From Plectrocnemia conspersa (Eukaryota; Arthropoda; Insecta; Trichoptera; Polycentropodidae), in the NCBI GenBank assembly GCA_009617715.1, contig VTFK01000337.1, forward strand, positions 62,001-126,000: DNA of 64,000 nt. Direction: 5' to 3'. This document shows, one piece after another, positions 12,425 through 24,287 of the stretch. Under the pieces are notes generated by a model. It saw only the letters and a program-made list of their open reading frames with translations, did not search any database and had not been told where the DNA came from. Every line of letters starts with the position of its first letter. Position 1 is the first letter of the stretch. A program made the translations under genes and the position numbers.

Positions 12425-12785
12425 CAATTTCAGTAATGGATCCGAAATGACCGAATGTTTTCAAAGAGTGTGTGCGATATCACGGCACAGAGTCACGTCA
12501 CTCACGGTGATTGATTTATCTACTGTGCGATTCCATGTGCGGATGTTTTGAATGCTGATTTTTTCGCGTAAATCATATCAAAATTCGAATACACGTGAAA
12601 TATTTAATATGAAATGTGAAATACTCAGACAGAAGACGTAATCGATGGTAGCATCATAACGTAGTTATATGAACTAGACATGGAACGTCGTTGTGCATAG
12701 AATAAGACAGAGAGACATTTCAAAATGTACTATAGATTTATTATACATATTTGCATTAGCGAAATGTTAAAATTTAATATGAATA
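12425..12785 (+). promoter_or_regulatory. Possible 5' untranslated/leader region of a host gene
   Basis: A less AT-rich stretch that begins with an acceptor-like AATTTCAG (about 12434) and runs to the candidate start codon at 12786. It could be a leader exon or promoter-proximal DNA. The assignment depends on the following exon being real. Confidence 0.22.
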
Positions 12786-12843
12786 ATGTCGAGTCTTGCA
12801 AGAACGGTCGATGAAGCTTTGAACACAGCCTCGGGGTTCAAAG
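12786..12843 (+). CDS. Possible first coding exon (19 codons) of an unidentified host gene
   Basis: ATG at 12786 has A at -3, as in good insect start contexts. It opens a 19-codon frame starting MSSLARTVDEALN that uses G- and C-containing codons, unlike the AT-driven open frames around it. The frame runs into CAAAG/GTAAAT, a good 5' splice site (exon end 12843, intron from 12844, phase 1). I cannot identify the protein and no second exon was recognised in the window. A short chance ATG-plus-donor pairing remains possible. Confidence 0.3.
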
Positions 12844-13357
12844 GTAAATATACTGTACATGCATATTTATTGTATATAGTATGTATAGTGGATACGTAAA
12901 TATGACTTTTATTCTGTCTACCTTAGAAAACCGCATATTCATTATAAGTTGTTTTATGCTCAAAGTTTCAGACCGCATCCTGTTATAAAAAATCTCTTTA
13001 TTGCACTCCATTACCAAACTTGATTTTTAGTAAAATAAACTTTTTCGTGTAAGTAATATCGTCGACCACTTTTTATATAAATATATCTAATTATATATAG
13101 TATATATTATACAATGAGCTATTAATTAAAAAATAAAAAAATAAATAAACAAAGCCTTCAAAGTAAGTTTAAAAATTTTAAAGTTTAAACTTAATTATAT
13201 TTACATCATGTATGGTAAGTTCTGGCTACTTGAAATTTAAACAGCTTATTACGTCTAGAATTTCTAGGGCAATGATTTTTTAGAGCGGAATAAATACCCT
13301 ATAGCGTAACAAATCGTATAATGTAGAGTAAAAATTAAATCTAATGACATCCAAATG
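12844..13357. other. No recognised gene; AT-rich
   Basis: AT-rich sequence. It would be the start of the intron if the exon at 12786-12843 is real. Confidence 0.4.
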
Positions 13358-13417
13358 TTATGGTAAAGTCAAAATAAATTATTGCTTGCTCAATAATTTA
13401 TTTTGACTTTACCATAA
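13358..13417. repeat. Perfect 27-bp inverted repeat with 6-base loop
   Basis: The left arm 13358-13384 and right arm 13391-13417 are exact reverse complements, beginning TTATGGTAAAGTC, separated by CTTGCT. No target duplication or coding sequence is attached. It could be a recent template-switch product, a hairpin-ended remnant, or a transcribed hairpin. Confidence 0.95.
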
Positions 13418-13976
13418 ATCACTATTCTAAAAACCTTATGGTGAGAATCTTGAGAAAGTAAGTAATTTGCAGACAGAATATTATAATAGCACATCATAGT
13501 TTATCTTAACCAGCAGATCTCTGTGCGTCGTCCATGTTTTCTTATTTGCCTGCGACTCGCTATTTGCGGCGCTACGTGCCATAACATATATATTTGTATC
13601 TGAAAGCCTTCTTCGGGCTTCGCCGAATATTTTCATATTTTATTAATCTTATAAACCGCACTTTTTTATAAGCCAGCTTATAAAAAGCCTTCACGCTTTA
13701 ATCGTTCTATGAAGTGTGATAATTTTATTATTACTTTAATACGATAAAAATAGATACCAAGTCTGATAAAAATAGTATGCTACGTTTAATATATTTTTAT
13801 CAGAATATAGCTTTAATTTTATATTTTTCAGGAGACTTTTTATTATTCCCTTTACCTGACACCCGGAGATCCTTTTACCGCTTCGCCACTCGCATTCATC
13901 CCACGTGTGTGTACGTATACGGGTATAATACGCCTCCTTTCATGCAAATGTGATTCCTTCGCTTTATTTTCTCGAA

Positions 13977-14038
13977 TTAATTGAGTGTAAGATATTGGAA
14001 AGGATATTTATCCCTCTCAATATCTTACGCTCAATTAA
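13977..14038. repeat. 21-bp inverted repeat, one mismatch, 20-base loop
   Basis: Left arm 13977-13997 (starts TTAATTGAGTG) and right arm 14018-14038 pair along 21 bases with a single G/T-type mismatch. It lies about 560 bp from the 13358 hairpin but shares no sequence with it. Confidence 0.9.
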
Positions 14039-15990
14039 CGGCACTCGTCGACTTACACGCCCCATCTCAAAACTTTCTATATATTATTATATAATATATA
14101 TGCGAAACGTCTCAACTTAACCGTTTAACGTTTAATGCGCTCCAGTTTTGATAATTATCAAAATTAATTAACAACCAATTCAACAATAGAGCCAAATTTC
14201 ATTCGGTTTGGTGTTGATTTACTTAAAAGAGATAAGCGTATTGTATTAACTTAAATAAATATAACACTAAAAGAGCATTTTAATTGATTCGATACCTCTC
14301 AACTTTTTTATAAAATGATGAGGAAGAAAAAATTAATTAATTATGTATAAATGCCTTTATTTATCTGCTAATTTTATAATAATAAAGATCACTTTACATA
14401 AAGAAAAAATATTAGTCAACGTTGTTGTGACGTATTTTATGATTACTATTTTAGAGATGTGAGTTTTTCGTAGCATTTTATGTTACTAGAAAAATGGAAG
14501 CTTTTTATTGGATTGTTTTTAAATATAATTTATGTTAGTTTAAAGGCAGACAAGTCATTAAAATGTTACTTATTTTAGTGCTGGAACCTTCCAAAATAAA
14601 AACACCATACAAATATGTATATTAGTGAAATCAAAGAAAATGAACAGATGTTCGTTTTCACCATTTTTTTATTATTATAAGCCGTACCTTGTTTTGAAAT
14701 ATCTAATACCAAGATTTGGTTTATTTTAACACTATTAACGTTATTCTCCAACAGTTTGTTTTTTTATAAAACACGGCTTGTCAGTTTCCGAATATAATTA
14801 TATCTCCATTTGTTAAAGCTCGTAAGCGTATTTAAAATCACGCTCGTGCTTAATGCTGGCGTTTCAAAATTAAAACGTGAACTAAGAAAATTCACAAACG
14901 TCTTAAAGGTACACAAGCAATGTGTATGAATACACATGAGCAGCATACGTATGAATCTAAGCATCAAAGTGAATTTCGGCATTAGTTTACCTTTGACATG
15001 CAAATACAGGAGCGAACGTAGACGAACATACTTTTATACAGACATGATGCACTGATCCTTGCGCTTTATTTTTTTGTTTGTTATTGTTGTATTCTGACAT
15101 CCTGGCCACAATAATTTATATTTAGAAAATAATTTAACAAATTAAATATTACTAATTCAATCACAACTTCACAAATCCTAAATAAAATCGTGCAAATTAA
15201 AAACCAAAACATTTTTTTACAGAACAACAATAATACTTTTTTAGTAAAATAAACTATTTGGTGGGATTTGTTCTACCGGTTGAACGTCTAAAAAACTGCT
15301 AGATGCACAATTTTATTGCATAAATATAAAGTATATTGTAAGTATTATGCGGCGAAGTTATATTAGTGGTCATGTTATAAAATTGGTATCTCTCTGGTCT
15401 CTGGTTCTTTAGGGTCGCTATTCAAATTTTTGAATATTCTGAAATAACGATTACAGTCGTATTTTGTATGGCACTAAACCTTGTTAGATTGTAATTTCTT
15501 AAAAGGCAATTATAAATGTATAATTTTTGACGCGCATTGTCGGTCCTAAAATGATTCTAAGACCTTTTTTTTTTACTGTTTTTTTTTAAATATAAAATAC
15601 TTTTTGTTCAAAATATCTTTAAAATTGTATTTATGTTCTTTCTAAATATATATGAACATATGATTTCAATAAATTAAGTAAATTAATGTTTATTTTTACT
15701 ACTTTATAAAAAATGTTTATTTTTATTACATGTTTTTTAAATGCTCTTTAAATTAATAAATAAAATATACTGTCACGTTTATTGAAGTAAGCTCGGCAAA
15801 CATAAACTGTTTAGGTTAGTGTATATTAAATTAGTCTAACCCATATCTCTCGGAGCTCATTCCTTGACGCATGCTTGATATGTGGCTATCATTGTCCTTT
15901 CACACAAGTGTGTTAAAGCTATTAAACATACCGATATAAACTATAACTTTAATGATTTGTAAACTAAAACTGATTGGCGCACTCTTAATT
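14039..15990. other. No recognised gene; AT-rich
   Basis: AT-rich with short open frames only. The longest, 14764-15003 minus, is in a slightly less AT-rich patch but has no recognisable domain. Nothing else supported. Confidence 0.5.
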
Positions 15991-15992
15991 GG

Positions 15993-16055
15993 TTAGACCA
16001 TAGGTCAGCAAACATACGGCCCGTGGGCTCAATCCGGCCCGCTAACTATTAAAAT
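15993..16055 (+). repeat. hAT-type transposon terminus (isolated)
   Basis: The segment begins TTAGACCATAGGTCAGCA and continues with ACGGCCCG and CCGGCCCGC words. This resembles ends of the hAT group in which a GGTC-xCAAAC start is followed by GGCCCGNGGGCC-like motifs. No partner end with a target duplication was found nearby. The first 18 bases recur in inverted orientation at about 36112-36129. Confidence 0.5.
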
Positions 16056-16885
16056 CCAGCCCTTGAACTTGGAATAAATTTAAGATAACTTTAAATTTCA
16101 AAATATGGGCTTTAACGAAATGGCCAACTATTGATTTGAATAATTGCGAGATATGACCATATGTAGTGCTTCTATTGCTTATAATTTCAATGTTACAGAA
16201 TCTTAAGTGCCCCGTATAACGCTTAGGCATTGTCTTGTCATAGCCAAAGCCAGAAAGGATAATACTTCAAATGTCAAGCTTTCAAAGAATGTATATTATT
16301 TTTTTATGTTAAAGAGTGTAAATTATTTTAATACCATACTAAGCACTCTAAACGATATTTTAAACTGTATGAAAGTAATGATAAAAATTTAAAAAGTTTT
16401 AAATATTTTTTTCTATTACAACTTTTTATTTTTGCGAAAATAAAATTAGGAAAATAAACTGTAAACAAAGTCAGTTCATGAGTAAGTCATTCAATATCTA
16501 AAATAAAGCTTTTTACAAATGGTGAATTATTAAAATCTATGATTGTTACAGCGTTATTTCGATCGGTCCTTAAACTTTCAGTGAGAACAGTGTTGAGCAC
16601 ATTGTGAGTAACATCAATAGCCAATTAAATTTTCGAAAGATTTTTTCTGGTTTAATCCAGTTTGCTATCCCTTGTTTATTCTTGGTTTTGTCAAGGTGCG
16701 CTTTGTCAAATTATAATTAGTATACTTTGCAAAATAGAGAATATTCTGTATAATCAAAGTGTAAGGTCAAAATAGTAACAGAAAAAAACATATTTCATAG
16801 CTTATGCAAACAGTTAGTTACTAAGTAAGTTAATGATTTGCAACACATAAAATTGCAAATGGAATATATAAAGTTATGAAAACTT
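16056..16885. other. Probable interior of decayed hAT material; no gene recognised
   Basis: AT-rich sequence between two hAT-type ends that do not match each other. Open frames at 16042-16230 (minus) and 16207-16392 (plus) show no transposase motif. Confidence 0.35.
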
Positions 16886-16887
16886 TG

Positions 16888-16953
16888 TAATAACGGCGCC
16901 TCTGTAAGGAAGCCAAGGTTCCCTAGGGTGCAGCGGTGTACACTTTATGAACC
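16888..16953 (-). repeat. hAT-type transposon terminus (isolated, minus orientation)
   Basis: Read on the minus strand from 16953 inward it begins CCAGTGGTTCATAAAGTG and continues through ACCGCTGCACCCTAGGG. The CAGTGGTTC start followed by a GC-rich ACCGCxGCACxCTAGxG block is a common layout of hAT ends. The partner end was not found. Confidence 0.45.
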
Positions 16954-16959
16954 ACTGGT

Positions 16960-18590
16960 TTTACAAATACTGCTTAGTTGCTGCTGTTTATTAAAGGATT
17001 TAATGCTTTATTTCAATTGGCTTTGAATAAGCCACAATAAATAATTTGCATGTATCAACTATATGCAATAATATTTTTAATAAAGTTATATACTGCAGTA
17101 AAACTACGTCTTATTTTTGATATAAAATAAAATCTCTTTACAAAAAAATTTACCAAACCCTGTTTCGACTTTTCGTTATGGCGACCCTTTTAATTTTAAT
17201 CTCAGTTGTTTAAAATACATTTATTGTTGACAATATGAAATTTAATAAATACGTGCATAGTTTTAAGTCATGTCTCAATATTGCGGTTAGGCTACAGAGA
17301 CAGGCTTTGCGCTGGTGGAGCTTTTATTACGGCGCCTACTCTTGAGCCTTAAGTTCCGATCGTCTCGACTGAAACCAAAGCACCAAAGTTTTAATGAGCA
17401 ATTCATTTTACGAGACTGACACGCTTTATCTTCATCTCGCTTCCGTGGGAGTTTCGTATTTTTTCCCTGCTAACCGGGTATACATAAGTCTTATCACACC
17501 CCTGTGAGTCTTTGGCGGTTGGTTGCGAGCGAATTATTATGAAGAATTATTGAAGACGGCTTTCGTGACAACAATCTTATCTTGCGAATGCAACATTATG
17601 GATATTCAATACGGAGGAAAATAAAACTTGAATAATGTGAATTTTTATGGGTGAGAATTCCATAAATAATATCTCTACATACAATATTTTACTTTAATAT
17701 TACGCGTAAAGCCTACATTTTTTAGTCCTTCTCACCGTAGATCGTCCTTTAGCTATATATATCTTAAATTTTCTTTTACAACTAAGTAATTCTTAAGTTC
17801 TGTTTTTTCAAAGATATGAAGTACTATTTAAAAAAGTAGAGTATGTATGTATATAATTCTCGTTAATTTGCATATATTATACAAGGTATTTAGATAATTT
17901 TTCTAAATAACAATATAAAAACACCACCTTTTTATCTATCCTTATTTGTATATGTTCACGTAAAAACAGCATACGTATCCAAGGTGCAGCAGTTTATTTT
18001 GTGTCTGTCAACTATCAGGGATTTCGTTTTCTTTTTATTCATAATCCTTCTTGTTTTTGACGTACACTAAGTTAGTGATCATCAATCTTATACATTATTT
18101 TAATTATGAAAGCAAAGATATTTTATAAACACATTTCCATCACACAGTAAAAAAACATTTAAACTTGGTTCATTCTTAACAGGATTATAGAAATTAAATA
18201 TACAGAATTACAATTTCAATCTGATTTTTCTATTTTGACTATAATTTAACAATATATTATTGATGTGTATTTTAGCGTTTATTGGCAGTTTTTGAGTTGC
18301 TGAATAAAAGCTGACTTTCCTACCCCTTATTTTTATATAAAGCGTTTTTAGTACATTAAAATATAAGAACCCCAAAAAAAGTATATTCTTAAAAGTTCAA
18401 TTAAGTGGGAAAAAATAAAACTCATAGGGAATTTTTAGAGGACATCTTGATAAATAACTCTTATTTTTTATATAAATTGAATGGTTTACAAAACTATTTT
18501 TAATATTACCAATTACTTAAAAAGATTAATATATTAGAAGCTCTGTAGGAGAAAAGCGGCAAATCTGGTGCGAGAATTACGTGCTAATAT
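16960..18590. other. No recognised gene; GC-richer island at 17270-17620
   Basis: The island at about 17270-17620 has many CpG words and no long open frame, so it may be a conserved non-coding element. The remainder is AT-rich without features. Confidence 0.45.
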
Positions 18591-18593
18591 TAA

Positions 18594-19036
18594 ATTACAC
18601 ATAAACATTACACAATGAAGAAATTACACATAAAAAGAATTACACACGTAAAAAAACATACGTGATAAAGTAAAAAATAAATTTAAATTATAAAAAAATA
18701 ATTTCTATATTAAACATTTACTTCATACATAGTATAAAGTGTTTAATAAAATTGTAAATTATTAATTTTGTTGTAAAATATTTTGTAATATTATTTTATA
18801 TTTAAAATAACTTTTTAACACAAATATAATATTTATGAAAAAATACACATTTTTGGCTTTGCTTTAGATACTTTATAATGATACCGATAGGGTAAAATAT
18901 AAAATTTAAAAATGTGAAATTACTGCAGTGTAAAACTAATAGTTTGTTTAATTTTTTTTTTGTGTATTTTATTTTATGTGTAATTTTATAATGTGTATAA
19001 TATCTTACTAGTGTATTTTTTACTGTGTAATTTATC
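18594..19036. repeat. Locus with ATTACACA repeats in inverted orientation
   Basis: Four ATTACACA units spaced 13-16 bases apart start at 18594, 18607, 18623 and 18639. Related units in the opposite orientation (TGTGTAAT/ATGTGTAAT) lie at about 18955-19036. The arrangement resembles a small foldback transposon with repeat-built ends. No target duplication or precise border could be defined. Confidence 0.4.
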
Positions 19037-19573
19037 ATAAAACCATGACGATATAAAAAAAATTAGGCTCATTAAATAAATTTAAGTGCCTATCTGAAAA
19101 AATCAATAAACGTTTTAAATGTATTTTAATTCAATCTCAAAATGATATGAGCTATAAAATAGTTTAGTATCGTAAGACTAAATAGGACATATAATAACTT
19201 CTTTTTAATTTTTAAGCTAACAAGCGACATAAAATATCACTTGTGTTACTTATTAAAAAAAAAAATTATTATAAACAAGCAATGGAAAAAAACTGTCTTT
19301 TGGGAAATCATTTCAAAGGCAGCTGCTGCTACGACTTATTTTCTCATAATAATATATTATTTAGTCTACTTAAAATAAATTTATTCATAAAATTTAATAA
19401 TAACATTATTTAAATATTTTCATTTATCAAAAATCTGCTTTTAAAAATACTATAAATAATAGTGTAAGAGTTTCAACCACCTGCACAATTAATTATAATT
19501 TAAAAATCATTCTAACGACCTTTCCGAACAAAGCAAAAGAGAGCAACTTGTCTTTAAAGTAGGGATACACACA
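19037..19573. other. No recognised gene; AT-rich
   Basis: AT-rich sequence between two inverted-repeat loci. Nothing supported. Confidence 0.5.
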
Positions 19574-19581
19574 GTATATTC

Positions 19582-19712
19582 GGTTCGGTGATCATTGCTT
19601 ACATAGCAACTGTTTACCCGAACATTATTCACAAAGAAACTTGCTCACACGAAAATTGGTCATAAATCGACCGCTCACAAAGCAAGTGCTCAAACGAAAC
19701 GTTACTCATTCG
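19582..19712 (+). repeat. Left repeat-built terminal inverted repeat
   Basis: About eight degenerate units, for example ACTTGCTCACACGAA, GTGCTCAAACGAA and CCGCTCACAAAGCAA, lie head to tail. The unit length varies, so this is not a simple satellite. Confidence 0.7.
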
Positions 19713-20838
19713 GTATTAACCATTTAAGAAGTATCGCCGTACATGTACGGCGGTCGTTTAAGGTACCCCAGATAGTTATATATTTACATATAAAACCGAA
19801 GAAATAATGTTTTAACGTATAATATATAATAAAAATGTAAAATAAATTTGATAATAAAAAAAAAGAGGTAGTAAAACAAATCAAAGCAATTAAACGCTGT
19901 GAATCGCTGTATTTTTTTCTTTAATTTATTATACATGCAAAATAAAATAATAGTATATAGATAAATACAAAAATATTTATTAAAAAATTGTTGTAAATTA
20001 ACTCACTCCCAGGTAATTGAACTCACTACTCAAAGAGTTAACAGGACGCAAAGAGAAACAAAAATAGATAATTTAAATAAGATAATAATAAATATTAATA
20101 CACTATTTTTTTTAGATAATTTTATCTGGCTTCACAAGAGAAATATCCGAGTAAGATAATACTATGGCAATTAGGTATTTCTGATTTATTAATTTTAATT
20201 ATGAAAACGTTAAGAAAGCTGCTGATTTGTTAAGCAAAGTATGTATATCAATGAACGGTGATAGATATAAACATAATTCTTTAATAGCTGATCATTTAAA
20301 AAATAAATAAAAGCAATTTACAAATTAAAGCAAATATTAAATTATTATATAGGAGATATGTTTATTTAACTTTTGCCATGATTAGCAACTACTGTTTCAG
20401 CGCAATCCCTATATTTCTTAGTCGCCTATTGTAATGAATTAATTGTTAATAAAGTAAAAATTATGTTTTTTAGATAATTTAATCTCAAAATCAACAGGAC
20501 ATATAGTAAAAAATCAGTTAATAAATATATTTACACTATTTTTAATATTTTTTTAAATTCCAATAAAATATACATATATTTATAAAATAATTATATACAC
20601 AACAAAATTAAAACAACACACATTCAATTGCAGGCCAAAAGTATTTGTAAGCAAAAGAAAATTATTACAAAATATTTTTAACAAATTGATACAAAGTTTT
20701 AAATACATACATAATTTTTTATATATTTAAAATTTGATAAATTTGCCAGCCTCTCAATAATTTCTTAATAATATGTACGCAATAAACTTATATTGAAATT
20801 AAATAGCTTTCTTTAAAAAACTTACTTTTCCTTAAACC

Positions 20839-20991
20839 GTGTGAGCAATATTCGTATAAGTAATCGCTTTATAAGCGATCGATTTATGAGTAATTTTAGT
20901 GTGAAAAGTTGTCTTGTAACCAATGTTTATGAGCAGTAGTCTGAGCAATCATCTTGTGGCCAGATGCCATGTAAACAATAGTCCGTTCACC
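20839..20991 (-). repeat. Right repeat-built terminal inverted repeat
   Basis: Read on the minus strand it contains TATTGTTTACATGGC, TGATTGCTCAGACT, AAATTACTCATAAATCGA and TATTGCTCACACGG, the same class of units as the left end in inverted orientation. Confidence 0.7.
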
Positions 20992-20999
20992 TTATATTC

Positions 21000-23900
21000 A
21001 CAACAACAAAATATTTGCGTTTATAATTGAAAATGTTTACGAACGACCAAATAATACAGTCATCCCAAGACGTTAATTACCCACAAGTGCAGCTGAAAAA
21101 GATACACTTTGTTTGGAAGGGACGCGCGCTAGACAATACATTTCACCATGCACACATTACTATTGTTATTGAACTCTTCAGTTACCGATCACCTAAGGCA
21201 CAATCTTGACTGTTTATATTTATGCGATTTAAATGAATCAATTAGTTTGCAGACATTCACACCTGCGATTTAACAAAGCTTCATAAAAGACGTGACACAT
21301 AGTCACAATTTTCCCGGCGTTTATTTTGCTAAAAAGTCACACCCCTCCGGCCTCAAAGCCCAAAAATAGCAACTTAAAATATTTGCGGTGACCCTTAAAA
21401 GTCATTTTGCGATTCCTTTTGGGGTTTAGATCCACAGGTTAAAATATCGCGATTTATTTTTAGCATTTATTGACCTTGGTTTAAAACTTTCAAAACTACA
21501 CAATGATTAACATAGTATTAATTATCTAGTCTACTTCTCATTACGTTTTACGAAAAAAATCATTATTCCCGTTAGTTCAGTCGTAAATCCGTCTATCCTC
21601 ACTGCATAAATGCAAACGTGAGCAAATAGCCTTTTTTTATTACTACACGTTTCTACATGTGTACCGCATATAACGCATGATATGTATGTACATAATATGT
21701 GTGTCGAGTTTCAATCTCCCCACGTCTGGGGATTTATTTCCCCTACGTGCCGTTCTCGAATGTAACTTTCAACCAACTCTTTGGTGCGGTGCGTAAAGTG
21801 TGCGTTCGTATTTATACCAAGCGAATATATTCCACCTTTTAGTCGGGGTATAAGTTCCATAATTGCTTGCTCATGCCCCGCTAAAGCGATACAATTTTAT
21901 TACGTTTTTTTGTTCTTATTTCGAGCATAATTCATTCTTTTCCTTTGTACCTCGTGTAAAAAAACGCTCACGTTGCACACGTGTACAATTGTTAAGGTTT
22001 ATGTAAAACATCAAACATGAAAAGTATTCCTAAGGATTTGATTAAATCGAATCAAATATTTATTAGGTTTTTATACTATTTTAACCCTCTTTTTAATTAC
22101 ACTAATACACCTTATATTATATAAATACTAAAAGTTTGAGATTCTCATATTCCATATGTATAGTATATACTTATTCCTATAGGTATATTAAAACTCAACT
22201 TGCCGCGTTAAAACAGCTTCTTATTTATCTATTTTGCAAGAAAAAATATAACACAACATCGTTTTATACAATGTACCATCTGAAACCACAGATTAAACAC
22301 GAGCCATTCAACACTTGGCCATCCGCGCGGAAGCGTTTTTCGTTGGAAAACGTGCTTGTGGAATTACACACCCTGCGGGATCGGAGGCAATTTTTTAGCC
22401 ATACACACAAGACCACTCTTTTCCTCAGTTTCCGTGCTTTATATATGTCGACAATCCCTCACTGCTCGACTGACCTCCTCTGCTCTCTCGCAACGAAATG
22501 AAAATGAAAAAAAAAGTTACCGAGAAAATAAAGCAAACAGGAACTGAACCGAAGGCCGCAGCGGCCATCCATTCCGAAACTCTTTTACATAAGGAACGCA
22601 AAACTAACAAAGCGGCCAAAAAGGGTTGGGGTAATTGATGACTGCCGATTCTCGAGTTCTTGATACATTTCTGGTTACTCGATAAACAATGTATACAATT
22701 AAGAGGAATGTCGGAGGATTAGAAAAAAAACGTAAAGCAATGTAAATAGGAAGTTCTTTGACTTTGCGATTCGAGAACCATTGTGTTTATTCTCTCGAAT
22801 AATAATTCCATATTCAGAAGAAACCAAAAATTGATTTTTAATATCACTTCTAATGTACTTCAATATTGAATTCGGAGAAAGAAGCCGAGCAAAATACACA
22901 ATATGATAAATTGAATTATATTTGGTACGTAGCGTAATATAATTTTTGCCTACTTACAATAAAGCGAAGTTGTAAGACTTTGCAGTTTTGACTTAAATTA
23001 TTAAATTTACTGATCGCAAAATATCATTTGCTGGCATGCATAAATCAGGTGCGCGAAAGTCTCATCTGCATCCCACATACTGACAAGAAAGATAAGATGT
23101 ATAGAAATATGTTGAGCTATTTTTGTAAAGTAAATAATAGACATAATATTTTCAACAAATAAGGGACATAATTTATTAGACACAATACTTCAATCTGTAA
23201 ATAAAACGTAATTAAAATATATGAAATATCTGAAGCAACTTTCATATTTAATTTATTAAAAATTATAGTAATGGAATTTAGGAAAATTGCATTATTGAAA
23301 TTTTAGGAACATAAACGTGTCATTTTAATGTAAAACTCTAAAGCAATAAAAACTATAACAATTTTGTGTACCACCAAGAAATAAATAATAAATAATTTTA
23401 CAAGCTTTTTTTCTGTACAATTAAAGCTTTATTATATTTATAGTTACTCTTTTATAAATAACTAAGAATTTCTTGTTTTTGATATAACCAATCGTTTTGC
23501 AGAAACTAAAAATAAAAAAAAATGTGTTTAAATCTACAGAAACTTTGGAAAGTCGGGTAATTTTGTCGAATTATATTTTTCACGTGATGCTCTCTGGACC
23601 ATCAGCTGGGATAATTATTACCAAATAATTAAATTTAAAATATAGAATACCGCTAATTAAATTTATATCGTCAAAATATATAGTACTATGACCTTTTGAA
23701 AAATTATGGCAAATGACAACAACATGTACAAAAATCGATTATCTTTGAAAGTGTTTTTTTGCTACAAATATTTCAGAAATTATATTTTTTATATAAAATG
23801 TTTAAGCTAAAGTGTTAATAAAATTATTTGGGCAAAAGAATATTTTACCTCGAATTTATTAATAAGACAATACATTTTTCAATTATTGTATAAAAAAACA

Positions 23901-24287
23901 TTCAAATTGAAGCATTAAATTAATTCAACGCTTTCTCAGAAAAGCTTTATTTGTTATAAAGAACGTTCTGAGAAACGCTGAAAGCACCGCCGTGGAAATC
24001 GGTCATGATTTTATCATAATATCGTATCACCTTACTAATTATAACGTGTTTTTGCGCATGTATTTAACGAATACGCCAGGAGGGATTACGTTATTACTTA
24101 ACAAGCCTTATATAAAACAAACAACCTTAATACGACAAATAATATATTTTCTAGGAATATGTGTCACCCGGCTTATCTCGGGAGCAACTAATAATAATGT
24201 GTAATAAACATTATGTTAAAACTTAAACGCGTATAAACAAATCCGAAAAAAAAAACAGTTTTACAAAGACATATAAATTTTATTAAA
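21000..24287. other. No recognised gene; several less AT-rich islands
   Basis: Islands with CpG words lie at about 21200-21480, 21600-21920 and 22270-22640. The last has overlapping open frames on both strands (up to 121 codons at 22136-22501 plus, 64 codons at 22425-22619 minus) without a domain, which suggests conserved non-coding or leader DNA rather than three genes. A B-box-like GAGTTTCAATCTCC lies near 21707. The rest is AT-rich. Confidence 0.45.
23932..23975. repeat. Compound hairpin, 10-bp outer and 6-bp inner stem
   Basis: TTTCTCAGAA (23932-23941) pairs with TTCTGAGAAA (23966-23975). Inside it CTTTAT pairs with ATAAAG around a TTGTT loop. The two nested stems would fold as one 44-base hairpin. 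Confidence 0.7.

Larger units (their letters stand above)
19582..20991. mobile_element. Foldback-like non-autonomous transposon, 1410 bp
   Basis: The left end (19582-19712) and right end (20839-20991) are inverted relatives about 130-150 bp long. Each end is built of many degenerate units of 13-18 bases of the type TTGCTCACAnnGAA. Identity is strongest near the outer edge, where CATTGCTTACATAGCAACTG on the left matches about 16 of 20 bases on the right. The element begins GGT and ends ACC. It is flanked by GTATATTC (19574-19581) and TTATATTC (20992-20999), an 8-bp direct repeat with one mismatch. The AT-rich interior encodes nothing. Repeat-built long inverted ends recall Drosophila FB elements and some Mutator-like elements; the superfamily is undetermined. 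Confidence 0.72.

Noticed and set aside
16001..16953. A single complete hAT element between the two hAT-type ends
   Set aside because: The two ends differ in sequence and no matching 8-bp duplication flanks them.
19582..19712. CRISPR-like repeat array
   Set aside because: Units are 13-18 bp, degenerate, adjacent without spacers and mirrored at the other end of an element in a eukaryotic genome.
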